The notes: generated by a model from the sequence alone, not told the origin. Shown: positions 11,426 through 22,905, counted from the stretch's first letter. The stretch: 64,000 bases of DNA from Ichthyophis bannanicus (GCA_033557465.1 CM066035.1:904673309-904737308); one strand, 5' to 3'. Numbers and translations are program-made.

Positions 11426-12708
11426 TTTATTGTTTATTGTTTATTTCACACTTGTTATACCGCCCCCCATAACATCGGGGCGGTTTACAAAGACAAAATT
11501 AATAACAATTATAGAAAAAGGAAAAATAGAACTACAATATATGATAGAGCAGAGAAGAGAGTAAGAACAGGACAGTTAGACAAATAGAGTTATAGGAACA
11601 GAATATTAAGACTCATGAGGGAAAGGCTAGGGAAAACAGATGGGTCTTAAGGAGGAAACAGAATTTGGGGTATGATTCTTCTGTACGGAGGGCAGTGGGA
11701 AGGGAGTTCCAGAGAGATGGAGCTAAGTAGAAAAATGCTGCTTTCCTGGTAGATTGCAAATGTGCTTTGGAGGGTGCTGGTAGGTGAAGGCGGCTGATGT
11801 GAATGGATCTAAGACTGCGGGAGGGAGTATGATAAGTAAGCAGATCCGAGAGGTAAGTAGGTGTAGACAGATAGATAGCTCTATGGGCTAAAGTAAGGAC
11901 CTTGAAGGATATCCGGAAATCAATTGGCAGCCAATGTAGATGGAATAGTAAAGGGGTGACGTGATCGCGGGGTGAAGCATGTAAAATCATACGAGCGGCG
12001 GTATTCTGAATTAATTGTAAGCGGCATCTTTGATACTGGAGGATACCGGCAAAAATGATGTTGCAGAAGTCTAATCTGGTGATGATCAGGGAGAGAAGGA
12101 GAGTGGTGATAGCCTGAGTGGACAAGAATGGACGAATAGCACGGATTTGTCGAAGGCACAAGAAGGAGCACCTGGAGACATGAGAGATATGGTTGTGGAA
12201 ACTGATGGCACTATCAAGAAAAACTCCAAGATAACGGAGTTGGGGGACTAGAGTAATGCTGGCGCCTGAAAGGGATGGAGTGAGTGAAGGAATAGGAGAG
12301 GTGTGCGGGAACCAAATGGCAGCAGTCTTGGAGACATTGAGTACTAGGCAGTTAGAGGAGAGCCAAGAAGAGATAGTGGCCAGACAATCATTTAAAGGAG
12401 ATATATCAGGGTGAGATGATGAAGTATGGTGCAGAAGAAAGATATCATCGGCATAGAAGTAGCTAGAGATCCCAGATTGCTGGATGAGTAGAGCCAGGGG
12501 GGCAAGAAAAACATTAAACAGTAGGGGGGCCAGAATCGATCCCTGAGGGACACCACAGTGGAGTGGGAAACGATCGGAGGTGGAAAGAGCAGAAGAGACA
12601 GCAAAGGACCGGTGACAGAGGAATGAGTGAAAACAGTGATACACCAAACCATGGATGCCCGTGTCCCGAAGGCGAGAGAGGAGAAGAGCGTGATCCACCA
12701 AGTCGAAG
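11426..12708 (-). mobile_element. 5'-truncated L2-clade LINE nested in the SINE
   Basis: A minus-strand L2-clade LINE inserted between the GGGTTAAG and GCTTGCCCAAG parts of the SINE. Its 3' UTR has GTAAACCGCCCCG and GGGCGGTATAACAAG, followed by a tail of AATAAACAATAAACA type at 11426-11450. It is 5' truncated inside the reverse transcriptase. The junction at about 12705-12708 shows AAG shared with the SINE, as expected of microhomology-mediated end joining at a truncated LINE 5' end. Confidence 0.82.
11613..12708 (-). pseudogene. L2-clade reverse transcriptase, C-terminal 365 codons, open frame
   Basis: The frame is uninterrupted from the 5' truncation point to its stop at 11613. It contains AFDLVDH (from the first catalytic Asp motif), CGVPQGSILAP, YFYADD, NLNVSKT-type and YLGVF motifs, HLHWLPI and a C-terminal SLWNSLP. 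The N-terminal endonuclease and fingers are missing, so it cannot be active. The frame also reads upstream into the SINE head for about 40 codons to a Met at 12830; that extension is not LINE protein. The lack of stops suggests a fairly recent insertion. Confidence 0.85.
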
Positions 12709-12861
12709 GCTTGCCCAAGACCACAAGGAGCACCTGTGGGACTAGAAACCCCAGTCCTTCCAGCCCAAGGTTGCTGTCCTCTAGTGGGATTTGAACCCCT
12801 GACCTTCTGGCCTGAAGTACCTTGCCCCAACCACTAGGCCACTCCTCCACTCCAGTCTTAT

Positions 12862-13590
12862 CCAGTCTTATCAGTCTGCATCATGCTTTTTGCCTTGATC
12901 ATTAACAATATCTACCCATTACAAACCAAGCTATGTATAAACATATTGGTCATGTCTTTGTCATGACAAGCTTTGTTTTGTTGTTCTTTATAGGATCTAA
13001 CCTTAACAATATACTTCTCATGTCAAGTTGTTCACAACCATAAGTGACCTGGACTAAGCTGAGAACGTTTCTATAAATATAAGCTTAATTTCTCTCTCCC
13101 CTTTGCAAAATACAACCTTGACAGTCTCACAATTATCCCACATATCCTTTGCTACACTGTCAGCACTTTCTCAAGCTGCTTTCACTCTCCAGACTTTCTC
13201 TCTGAGGCGCCAGTACCCCTATAAGTCCCCTTCCACAGTTTTCAGGAACCGACACTCAACTCCTCAAGTCAGAGCAGAAAGAGTTGTATCCATATCTCTT
13301 AGTGATGGGATTGTACTAATGTGCGGTCTCTCTACCTTAGCTAAAATAAAGAGCTGCTCTCTCTTATATAACAAACAACAAAAAAGCTTAAATAGGGGAT
13401 GACCTCAGTTTTCACCATCAAGGGGCTACAATGCTATGGCTTTATCATTTCAGGCCATTGGTATGCCTATCTTTATACCATCATAGGTCTATCCCTCGAT
13501 ATCGTAGAATGCGTTTCAGTGTCTCATAAGAAACAAATCTGTTTAACATAGACTATAATGCACTTATCTCTATATGAAAAAGTTTAAAAA
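12862..13590. other. No recognised feature
   Basis: AT-rich, with no ORF or repeat that I can support. Confidence 0.4.
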
Positions 13591-13650
13591 TAGTGTCCTT
13601 TTGCTCCAACGCTGTCAGCATTTTGCCAGTCGCTTCATCAGGAGACACTA
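13591..13650 (-). ncRNA. Hammerhead-ribozyme-like motif, probably degenerate
   Basis: On the minus strand the order is that of a type I hammerhead: outer stem TAGTGTC (13650-13644), the conserved box CTGATGA (13642-13636), a short stem II region AGCGACTGGC, then AAAA where GAAA is expected, a possible stem III GCTGACAGC, GTT at the cleavage position, and the outer stem partner GACACTA (13597-13591). The CTGATGA box is perfect and the outer stem is 7 bp. The damaged GAAA box and short stem III suggest a relic, for example of a Penelope-like element or retrozyme. No associated coding region was seen. Confidence 0.4.
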
Positions 13651-14365
13651 TTAAGGACTTTACTACAAGATAAAAATTGACAAGAAATTGTCACTCCTTA
13701 ATATATATAGCATTTAAACTTTCGAAACGTAGCACTGTAAACGAAGCCATAAACTCTCGATGCTATGAACAATTTTGCTTTTTTCACAGCACATGATAAA
13801 ACAATATTAGTACAAAAAAAAATCACATAACTCACTAGCAAACCGCAGTGTTTCAGAGTAACAGATACCTAGCTTCTGAGGGCTTCAGCCTGCTAAGAGT
13901 TTTAGACCTATTATCAAAAAACAAACAAAGGACTAGTCATTAATCTACTACTAACAAAACTGTCAAACTCACCCTAATGGCCCGCTCTATCTAATAGCTA
14001 AGCAGCAGAAACCCTTGGGCCGGCCCTGCTTGTAATATAGTTCTACTTTTGTTGCCTGTACCATTTGTATTTTTCCTATTGTCACAGTGGCCCTAAAGTT
14101 CTTTAAGTGACCCCTTTGGTTTAGAATACACATTTCAACTTGAACTCACTTATTTTGGGAAAGGAAGAGGAATGAGTGGAGTTTTAAGTGTGATGGGCCT
14201 CCCAGTGTATACTGGTCCCGCTTAAAGAACCCACTACATGTTTTCAAGAGTAGAAACTGAAAGACTGCATTGCTCTTGGATGCTGGTGACCACTTCTGCC
14301 AATGTTGCCCCAGCCAGGGCTCCACATAAGCAGGGGTTATACATAATCAGTCCTTCAAATGGAAA
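13651..14365. other. No recognised feature
   Basis: No supported gene or repeat boundary. Confidence 0.35.
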
Positions 14366-15504
14366 CCGAAGATTCAAATTTATGGACATGTTTTTCTAGC
14401 TACAATATCTCATAAGGAACTGAGTGATTCCCCATGTATAACCATACCCCCAACTACTTAATATCCCGTGCTATTGTTACATATTCAGTTTTACCTATGT
14501 TTCTACCATCTGTTACCCTGGAGGCTGATTCGGTGCGGGGCATGTCTGGGCCATCGAGATGTCCAGAAAATGGATGGGGCACATTTGTACCCAATTCTGC
14601 GACCACAGGAGCTATACGTTCCCGTGGCTGCAGAATCAGAGCACTTAGATGGCCCAGCATGCCCTGCATTCTGCTGCGGGGGATGTACAGGGATTTGCAC
14701 GGCCAGCAGGAGCTCCCAATGCATGACCGGAATAAAGGACCATTTCCTCGCTGCCCAACCCTCGACGGGTGCAGCCAGGGCTGGGATCAAGCGGCAGGAA
14801 ACCTATCGTGATGCTGCACTGACATCTGGGGGGCTGCGGAGCCTGATCTCCCCCGCACCCGGCACTTATTCCACCTTTGAGGTGGAATAGGCCAGGTGTC
14901 TAAGTGGCTGCCAGTGGACGTACAGGGCCTTGACCTGAATAGGCCCTGTATGTCCGGGTGCTGTGACCCGACCCCGCTCTGCCCCCTCCCGCCCCCCATC
15001 CAGTGCTACCCGCACAACGGCCCAGTACGTGCAGGGAGCAGGAGAGGCAGAATATAGACCTTGGCTTGTTCAGGAGTTGTGCATCCATGCCAGACATACA
15101 ACCCCAATATTCAGGGATCTGAATGACCCCCATAGTGTTATAGCTACATATTTAATGTTGCCTGTTACTTAGTTTAAATATGTTCAATGTAAAGCCGTGT
15201 TGAGCCATGTTGTTCATTTTGTAAACCGCTCTGACTTGTAGATAAAGTGGTATATAAGAATAGTTAAATAAATAAATAAATAATGGCATCTTGCCAAGTG
15301 AGGGGCTTGTCAGCTTAGGGGCATGTTTTCTAAAGTGTGCTAAGCAGTTAATACGCGTTTTGCTGTTCGATAACTGAATATGTAACAATAGCACGGGATA
15401 TTAAGTAGTTGGGTGTATGGTTGTACGGTTGTACATGGGGAATCACTCAGTTCCTGATGAGATATTGTAGCTAGAAAAACATGTCCATAAATTTAAATCT
15501 TCGG
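14366..15504. repeat. Inverted repeat arms enclosing about 0.9 kb
   Basis: The left arm (14366-14490) and right arm (15372-15504) are reverse complements over about 125 bp with few differences: CCGAAGATT, ATGGACATGTTTTTCTAGCTA, ACTGAGTGATTCCCCATG and GCACGGGATATTAAGTAG all recur. The right arm carries an extra TTGTACGG. The interior has no ORF with recognisable homology; it includes short palindromes near 14860-14960 (TTCCACCTTTGAGGTGGAA) and an L2-like tail at about 15200-15285. It could be a TIR element or a rearranged duplicate. Confidence 0.6.
15140..15285 (+). mobile_element. L2-type 3' tail
   Basis: TTTTGTAAACCGCTCTGAC, then AAAGTGGTATATAAGAATAG and an AAATA tail: the 3' end signature of L2-clade LINEs or SINEs using their tail. 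Confidence 0.65.
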
Positions 15505-15859
15505 TGGCCCTATGGGAACAGTGACTGTGAGGTAGAAGGAGCCAGGATGGCAAAATGCTGTGTTAACGACTTAACGTGCGAAAGGGCAAGGCCTGAAAGG
15601 GTAATGGGTGAAGAGTGGGTATTGGTTAGTTGCTGTCCATTTTGCAGTTAGCACAGGTGCACTTAATGCCGCCTCAGGAAGAGGTGCTACATGCACCCAT
15701 GCCAATTGTAAATGAACTTAACGCGCGCTAAGGAACATTTCTGTGAGGTAACTGCAGGGGGTATGCTGGTCACATCCCCAACAGTTAGTACACAGCCCTG
15801 CATATTTGCTATTAACGCATGCTACGTGCAAGTACTTACCACACTTTAGGGACTCTTTA
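15505..15859. other. No recognised gene
   Basis: Contains short inverted words such as TTAACGCGCGCTAAGG but no clear element boundary. Confidence 0.3.
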
Positions 15860-15955
15860 ACTAAAGCGAGTTCTGTTATAATGTAATTGTATTATGTTCT
15901 ATGTAAACCGCCCTTGATCCTTGGAAGGGGCGGTATAGAAAAGCAAATAAATAAA
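15860..15955 (+). mobile_element. L2-type 3' tail
   Basis: ATGTAAACCGCCCTTGATCC, GGAAGGGGCGGTATAG and an AAATAAATA tail. This is the same tail seen on the L2-clade copy ending at 45343. Confidence 0.7.
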
Positions 15956-16494
15956 TAAAGCCCGTTAGCCAGTTAATGTGTGTTTTAACGAGCAGCAACT
16001 GGTAGTTGGGACCACTAATGTGCAAGCATGTCTGTCACTGAAACACACATTGATTGATTGAAGGATAAGGTGGTATACAAAACTGTCTAAATTAATTAAT
16101 CAGCGATCACGGGATGTGTCAGGTAATGGACGGAGGGTGGCGTGCAAGGCGCATTACCATGAGCACCAGGGCTGTTGTCACGGACTCACTGGCAACACGC
16201 CTCTTAACATGGGTTCACCTAATGACCCCTCTATGGGAGTCGTTAAGGAACTCACCTTAGCAGAGTGCACGTTCAAGTGGCCCATTGGGCATTAGCTGCT
16301 GGGAGCATACCGGTCATACCCCCGACAGCTAACATGGAGGCTTTGTAATTAATGTGCATTTGGTGCATTAATTACAAACCCTTTGCAGGCTTTAGTAAAA
16401 GGGATCTTTAGTCTCTTGTTGACATTTCTGCTAATATATTATGTGACGTCTGCACAAACATGGGCGCACAATTCAGAAAGGTTTTTAGCGCTCT

Positions 16495-16560
16495 GCTTAT
16501 TTATTTATTTGTGCATTTTTTTTATACTGCCCCTTCCAGAGATCAGGAGCGGTTTACAGA
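16495..16560 (-). mobile_element. L2-type 3' tail
   Basis: Minus-strand TGTAAACCGCTCCTGATC, TGGAAGGGGCAGTATA and AAATAAATA: a fragment of an L2 or SINE 3' end. About 90 bp of flanking AT-rich sequence to 16650 may belong to it. Confidence 0.6.
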
Positions 16561-16658
16561 GAACATTTCAATAAATTATCAAATAAACATTACATGGAAC
16601 ATTACATTGAACAATGTGCAACTGGAACAGATACATAAAAACCGAAAACAATTATATA

Positions 16659-16705
16659 CAATTTTTATAACATAAAGTATTTAAAACTTTATGTTATAAA
16701 AATTG
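16659..16705. repeat. Perfect 20-bp hairpin
   Basis: CAATTTTTATAACATAAAGT (16659-16678) is followed by a 7-nt loop and its exact reverse complement (16686-16705). It sits at the edge of an L2-like fragment and just before short direct repeats of AGGTCATTCGCCTTT (16709-16818). Confidence 0.8.
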
Positions 16706-17599
16706 GCAATCACAAGGTAATGAGGTCATTCGCCTTTGGCAATTGAGGTCATTCGCCTTTGGTCATTCGCCTTATGGCAATCACAAGGTAATGAGGTCAT
16801 TCGCCTTTCACCCAGAGGCAAGGAAGTGCACAGAAGAGCCATAGGCTGAGCACAAGATTTTATAATGCTAGGGCTTTAACGTCAGGTCTGAAGAGTAAAA
16901 GGTTAGCTTGTTATTCCGCAGTCATGATTAGTGCGGATTTCAGGCCTGTTTCTTCTCTTTACTAGGAGGATGAAGTACCCACTACTTTTTCTGGATTTTT
17001 TCAAGGGGAAGGGTGAAAAAATGGCAGAAGATGAGGAGCCGAGGGGCAGGTGTGCTGGAACGATATTTTGAGCCTAAACATCAGTATTATTCTGCGCAGA
17101 TACATCACTGAATTGTGTTATGTCAGCAATCCGAAATGCTAGCCTGGTGACATGACATAATACAATGCTGTTTCCGCACAGAATAATATTGATGTTCCTG
17201 TATGAAAGAGCATTCCAGCATATACGGATAGTGTATGCTCTTTAAAACTCCTGTGCACAGCTATTATTTTCCTGATGCCAACAATATTTATGCACTGAAG
17301 AGCAACACAGCACAGGTGGGCAAATGCCAATATCATTTTTTGGTGTGCAAAATATGGCTGCTGAGTGTATGCATCTGGCATGCTCTCCTTGTTTAGTACA
17401 AACCTTTTGCACACAACTTATTTACATGCTATTTGATCACTGCACTGGGGAGCAATATTTTCCCATTATGTTTGTGTTAGGAAACTGTGTGCTGAGTTTT
17501 AGCACACGTCTCTAAGGCAAAATTTCTGCATCGGTCCCTAAGAAGGGAAAACAAGAAGGTTGTTCAGTGAGTGAGAGGCAATGTTTACTACTGTAGTGT
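16706..17599. other. No gene; short direct repeats at the left
   Basis: TCACAAGGTAATGAGGTC and TCATTCGCCTTT recur between 16709 and 16818. The rest has no supported feature. Confidence 0.4.
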
Positions 17600-17865
17600 G
17601 TCATAGTAACATAGCAACATAGTATATGACAGTAGATAAAGACCAGCATGGTCCATCCAGTCTGCCCAGCAAGGTGGCAAGAGTAGGTGCACCTGCCGCT
17701 CCATGCAGGTCACCTCTCCCCATGCCTTTGTTTAGGGGTGTACCCACCGCTCCTTGTAGGTCACCCCTATTTGTTGAGATATACAGTAAGAGATAGTTAT
17801 GTTCTGCTTCCATTCCTGACTGGGGAGTGGACCAGCTCATAATAGGAAATTTACCTATGTGGATG
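17600..17865 (-). mobile_element. CR1 3' end fragment
   Basis: On the minus strand: CTGGGCAGACTGGATGGACC, TGGTCTTTATCTACTGTC, then TATGTTGCTATGTTACTATG. This is the 3' UTR style of CR1 copies, ending in an 8-bp-type ATGTTACT repeat. The same type of ending is seen on the CR1 at 54660-54736. Confidence 0.7.
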
Positions 17866-17929
17866 TTTTAGATAAGATAATGCTTTCTGTTTACTTTATG
17901 CTATGGTATTTTATGGAGTTTTTTTCAAT

Positions 17930-18035
17930 TGATGTATTATATTGACTGTACTTTTTTTAAAAAATTGTAAACCACTTTGGGTCTCCTTTTAAGGGGGGAG
18001 GCAGTATAAAAATCTGAAATAGAAGAAGTAGTCAT
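17930..18035 (+). mobile_element. L2-type 3' tail
   Basis: ATTGTAAACCACTTTGGGTC followed by GGCAGTATAAAAATCTG: a degenerate L2/SINE 3' end. Confidence 0.55.
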
Positions 18036-18539
18036 TTCAAAAGAATTTCCATGCATAAAACTCTTTGAAAGTTCTAGGGATAAAAAGTACCTGTAAAGTT
18101 TATAGAGAAGCACAATTGCCCCCCACCCCCCCCCCCCCAGTGGCTCAGTGTCATGCAAAGGGACCTTAATTTGATTCCTGGGTTGGGCCCTTCACTTCCA
18201 GAGCTGGCTGGGGATGCTGGGAGATGGTGCCACTTACCGGTCATATTTAGGGCCCTTGATGGCATGGTTCTGAAAAGAGCCCCTGGTGGCTTGTCACTGG
18301 ACTAAAATGAGTTGGGAAGAATATAAAATAGGAAGAAAAAAATCCCCAGATAGTTAGGTTTAGATTTAGCTCATGCTTTTCTGAGAAGTTGAAAACGAGT
18401 TACATTCAGGTCCAGTAGGTATTTTGATGCCCCCAGAGATAATTGCACATGAAAGCCCATCGTGCCAGATTGCTTTCCTGGTTCTGGCTGCAATGGAAGC
18501 CATCCTTGGAAGTCAAAAGAAGAAGAATTCTTTCTTTTT
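18036..18539. other. No recognised feature
   Basis: Contains a C-run at 18121-18139. No supported gene. Confidence 0.35.
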
Positions 18540-19165
18540 TCTCCACCACTTGCAAGATGCCTGTCAGGACTCACCCTGCCCCAACGTAATCTTCCGACTG
18601 CAGCCTTGTTTATTACTCGCCTTGATTACTGCAAGGCTCTTTATAACGGTCTTCGTCTGTATTCCATCACATTCCTGCAACTCATTTGATCCACTGCTGC
18701 TAAACCCCTCCCTTGCTCTTTTCCGTGCGGTGGTTATGGTCTCCTTCCATCTGCAGTGCAAGGTCCTTATTCTGGTCCATTGCACCTACTTCCTTTTCAG
18801 CCCTCCTTACCTTGTCTCGCTATTTCCCCCTACACTTATCTCAGACTTGCCTACTTGCCCTTCCTCCTGCTTCCTCAGCCCTCTGCGTGGAAGTGTCCAG
18901 ATAATCTTTTTGGTCCCGCCTCTGGAGCTCTCTCTCCCTCTTGGCCGGCCCCAGCATCTCTCAAGATGCGCCTTCCCCGACTCTCTCCCTGGTTGATTTC
19001 TGCTCTCTGCCCATCCTGCCGTGTGTCTCCGGGGCACAACCTGCTTTTTTCCTTTCTTGTTTCTCCTCTCCCCTTCTGCAGATTGTGCTCTCGACTCTTT
19101 CTACGTCCTTCTTCCCCCACTTTCTATGTAAACCGCTATGCCACTAGTCTCTGATAGCAGTATAG
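18540..19165 (+). pseudogene. Degenerate L2-clade LINE, 3' part
   Basis: The plus strand encodes scattered pieces of an L2-type reverse transcriptase C-terminus: LFITRLDYCKALYNGL at about 18610-18660, then, in shifted frames, LVHCT and the C-terminal region with PASLKMR. It ends with a 3' UTR-like TGTAAACCGCTATGCC at about 19125. Several frameshifts and stops make it an old, 5'-truncated copy. Confidence 0.65.
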
Positions 19166-20330
19166 TAATTGCTTGCAAAAAATATATACATATATGTATG
19201 TATTTTCGAGGCCTTCCATGTTATGTCGTTTCTGCTCGTCAATCTGTTGCTTGCATATGCAGAAACCCAGCCCAGCCTTATCCTGTTTACAGAACTTAAA
19301 CATCCTCAAGATTATTACCTAAGATTTTGTACATGGACTCTGCCTTCTGGCAGGAGAGGAGCTCTATCTTGCTTTATAATTGTAACTTAAGAGCCAGAAA
19401 TTAAGAGGCTGCGCATGCTGAGGCCTGGTTTGTGTTGGCTTGAGGCATTGACAGCCGGTCTGTGGTTATGGTCCCCTGAAAGAGAAGCCGACAGACTGAA
19501 GAGGAGGGGGGAGAAGAAAGAACCAGTATCCCAGATCACAGCTTCCTGTCTCGCAGCTCAAAAAGCCGAGGTACATTACGAATGTAACCCTTGTTTTGCT
19601 GGGGGTTGCTCTCAGTAGAGGTTAAGCGGCAGAGGTGTAGTTTGGGGTGGGCATGAGGGTAACACCCTCCCCCTAAATTTTGTGAGCACTAATGGTGACT
19701 TGGTCCCCCTGCCCCCGCTGTCAATATAATTTCCTTACCCTTTGCCCCCCCCCCCCCCAAAATACACCGAGTTTAAGAGATTCATGTTCAGAGGCTTTAG
19801 CAAAAACTAGCTACTGTGGTGTGTGGGAACAGATTCTTGGGTACGGGTCCAGCAATAGCTGGAAGTCCTTAAGCCTAGGGGACCACTCACCCCTGTATCC
19901 AGTTCAAAAATAGTCTAAACTTTGAGAGTTTGTTGCAAACCAGAAAAGTCTGACTGATGAAAAGAAAACCAGTAAAATAGAGGCACAAACCCCTGTAAAA
20001 TGATAAACCAAAATAAACAAGCAGGGGTATCTAGTGTGTTATACTCAAGCACTTACCACAATAAATAGATAATATAAATATATAAATATAATCACTTAAG
20101 ACAATAAATAACAGATCAATACATACAACATTAATTGGTATAACAATATAATATAACAATAAATGGGTGCACAGCTTATAAAATCATGTACATTATTTAA
20201 ACCTCCATGTAAAATGTGACAAAGCCATGTTTCTGCATTAGATCTATGTCAGAGGTATATATAAATATATGTTTAAAATGAATTTATACAATATGGGGTC
20301 TATTCTGACATGTGAATGGATGTCCCCACT
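19166..20330. other. No gene; AT-rich and low-complexity DNA
   Basis: Includes a C-run at 19746-19758 and a very AT-rich stretch at about 20060-20290. Nothing coding is supported. Confidence 0.4.
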
Positions 20331-21088
20331 ATTCACCCCAGTTGCCGTCCCCCTTGCTATCCCTGACAAAAGGCTCCCCTTACGAACAAGGAGTTTGTAC
20401 CGGGAGGCTTAGATGGGGATGGGAATGGGAGGGGGGGCATCATGGAGGCAGGGTGAGGGTGGGCAGTGGGTGGTCCGCAGCCCCAGACGTATAGGGCCAA
20501 TTTTGAAGTCGGCCCTGTATGTCCAGGACCAGCAGACTGGATGGGGGAAGGCAGGTCCGGGCGTCGGAAGTGGGGTGAGGGGGTTCCCCACAGCCCAACC
20601 CTGGCCATGGGAGGCCAGATTGGGGGTTGGACTGTGGGGAAAGGAATAAGTGGCCGGTGGCCAGAGATTGTGCCTCCTGAATGGAGCTGTGGTGCCATGG
20701 CAACCGGACACCATGGCTCTATTCAGGAGTTAGCCGGTTAGAGGCCTGTATGTAGAGGCTCAGACCCGATTCTGATCCTGTGGGGCACATCTAGCTCCTG
20801 TGCAATCAGAATTGGGTCTACCTCTGTGCTTCCGATCTGTCGCACAGGGGCATGGGCGGCCAACTTGGAAAGTGCCTCCACGCATTCCTATAAAAAGCAA
20901 TGCTGCAGAACTCCTCAGGCTAGAGAAGAAAAAGGGGGAAAAGAACAGTGAATAAGGGTAATGCAAACTGCCTTAGGGCTTCTATGTGGTTGTGAATAGA
21001 AAAATCAATAGAAACATAAGGGTGCTTTCACCCACACTATGACACAGTGTCTGTATACTGGCATATCACAGATGTCTCAAATAAACAG
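20331..21088. other. No recognised gene
   Basis: GC-rich patch (20400-20720) with open frames on both strands but without codon structure or homology I recognise. GTATAGGGCC and CGGCCCTGTATGTCC give weak internal symmetry, echoing similar words at 14920-14955. Confidence 0.35.
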
Positions 21089-21790
21089 AAGAACATAAGA
21101 ATACTGTATATGACCTTCTATACTGGGTCAGACCAAAAGCCCATCAAGCCCAGAGGCCTGTTTCCAACAGTGGCCAAGTCAGGTCACAAGTACCTGGCAT
21201 ATGCCCAAAGTGGCCAGTTCCATGCTACTTATTCCCAGGGAAAAGCCGCGGTTTTCCCTTGGGCTACCTTAATAATGGTTTATGGACTTTTCTTCCAGGA
21301 ATTTGTCCAAACCTATTTTTTTTCCTTACAAATCAAAGTACAGCAATGAAAAAATGATCATGTTATCAGCAGACTCAGCTACACTACCTGCTTTTACCAC
21401 ATCCAAAGACTAATAATACAGGAGAGAAAATATATTTTCTTGCGGTTTTAAATATACTACATTGTAGCTTCGTGATGGTCCCCTTGCATTTTTGAAGGAG
21501 TAAACAATCAATTCGATTTTACCCACTCCATTGCACTCAGGATTTTCTAGACCTCTATCGTATCTCTGATCAGCCGTCTCTTCTCCAGGCTGAAGAGCCC
21601 TAACCACTTTAGTCTTTTCTCATAACAGTGTTGTTCCACTCCCTTTATCGTTATCGTTGTCCTTCTCTGTACCTTTTGTAATGTTGCTATATCTTTTCTA
21701 AGATGTGGAGGCCAGAATTGCACCCAGTACTCAAGGTACGGTCACACCATGGAGCGACACAGAGGCATTATGATGTCATCCTTTGTTTTA
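21089..21790 (-). mobile_element. CR1 LINE 3' fragment, old
   Basis: The minus strand matches, region by region, the better-preserved CR1 copy at 37735-38850. Shared words include CTGGGTCAGACC, ATCAAGCCCAG, CTGTTTCCAACAGTGGCCAA, TAATGGTTTATGGAC and ATGGAGCGA. It covers the last part of the reverse transcriptase ORF and the 3' UTR. Stops and indels are frequent. Confidence 0.78.
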
Positions 21791-21904
21791 TTTTCTGTTC
21801 ATTTCTTAATGATTCCTAACAGGGCTCTCGCTAGGGTCTCTGGTGTACCCTTGGAAACCATTGCCCCTTTAAATGTCCTCTACCTCCTGTGCCTCTCTGG
21901 CACA

Positions 21905-22125
21905 AGCTCCTGCAGTACTCTTGCTGATCGCAGCTCTCTCCTCTCTTTGGCCCGCGGGACCGGCTGCTCCCATGGGCACACACAGCACTGCCGATCACAG
22001 CTCTCTCCTCTCTTCGGCCCGTGGGATAGGCTGCTCCCGCGGGAACATGCAGCATTGCCTCTCTCCTCTCTTCGGCCTGCGGAAGCTGCCTGTCCCATGG
22101 GCATACAATACTGCTGGCGCCCCTT
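21905..22125. repeat. Tandem repeat, about 60-70 bp unit, three to four copies
   Basis: CAGCTCTCTCCTCTCTT, CGGCCCG, GGGA, GGCTGCTCCC and CATGGGCA/CGGGAACA recur in the same order starting near 21932, 21998 and 22056. Copies diverge by several bases. The open frames across it follow from the repeat and are not taken as genes. Confidence 0.65.
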
Positions 22126-22905
22126 AACACCACCCCCCCGCTTACCGGGTCAGTGTGGGATCAAAAAATTCCAAAATGACAGACAACAAGATCCCCTACT
22201 CAAAAGTTCTATTTCAAAATTAATATTTGTTGGACTTTTTTTATCAAAAGCGGTTATCAAAAAACAGCTTTTCTAATTTTGTATTGTCTGTTTTATTCCA
22301 TATAAATAGTGATCATGCAACCAAATTAAAAAAATATTCAAAAAGAAACTGACTGTGGCCACCGCGTTTTCGAATAGCTATAACTCATTTTGCATCAGGA
22401 TGTAGATAATCAAAACAATACTCATCTGAGTAGATCAAGCAGAATAGGGCTTCAAAAATGATCGTGCTGGAATCACATCCAAAACGAGCCGTCAAAGAGC
22501 TTTCATGGCTTATGGGAAGATGACCCCGGCATTCTTTTTTGAAGAGGATAATCCCTCCCCAAAGGAAACGACATCAAAGAACTTTGATACAGCAGATGCA
22601 AGATAACATCAAAGCAAAGTGTGATAGTCAACTTGATGATTAAGGCCAATAGGAGATACTGTGTTCAGGGTAAAAATCCAGAATTGTTCAGTGTAATTGA
22701 ATCAAGCATCACGATCACCTCCTCTCCAGCAAGAAAGAACATGATCCATTACGCGCTAGAACAATTGATCAAAAGAATGAAAGTATGGTAAATAATATTC
22801 CATAATCGGAGCACTTTTGGTTCTAGTATTTACACAAGAACAATGTTCTCCGCAAGCTCTGAATCATATTGTAGTTCGCATAATACGCCCTACATATAAC
22901 TTTAT
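22126..22905. other. No gene
   Basis: AT-rich. On the minus strand at 22356-22400 there is a weak hammerhead-like arrangement (CCTGATGCAAAATG, ATAGCTAT, TCGAAAACGCGG), described under findings. Nothing coding is supported. Confidence 0.35.

Larger units (their letters stand above)
11261..12854 (-). mobile_element. tRNA-derived SINE, split by an L2 LINE
   Basis: The SINE reads on the minus strand. Its head is at 12709-12854 (GGAGTGGAGGAGTGGCC, then an A-box-like GTGGCCTAGTGGTTG and a B-box-like GGGGTTCAAATCCC). Its tail is at 11261-11425 and ends in GCGGTATAGAAG and AAATAAATA, an L2-like 3' end. The flanks share GTCTT (11256-11260 and 12855-12859), a plausible target duplication. The two halves are separated by the L2 LINE at about 11426-12708. 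Intact copies of the same SINE at 50545-50882 and 55975-56245 read straight through this junction, which proves the interruption. Confidence 0.8.

Noticed and set aside
12709..12830. N-terminal extension of the L2 reverse transcriptase
   Set aside because: It is encoded by the SINE head on the other side of the insertion junction.
20357..20741. Overlapping frames in a GC-rich patch
   Set aside because: Frames are open on both strands at once, with no recognisable domain; base composition is enough to explain them.
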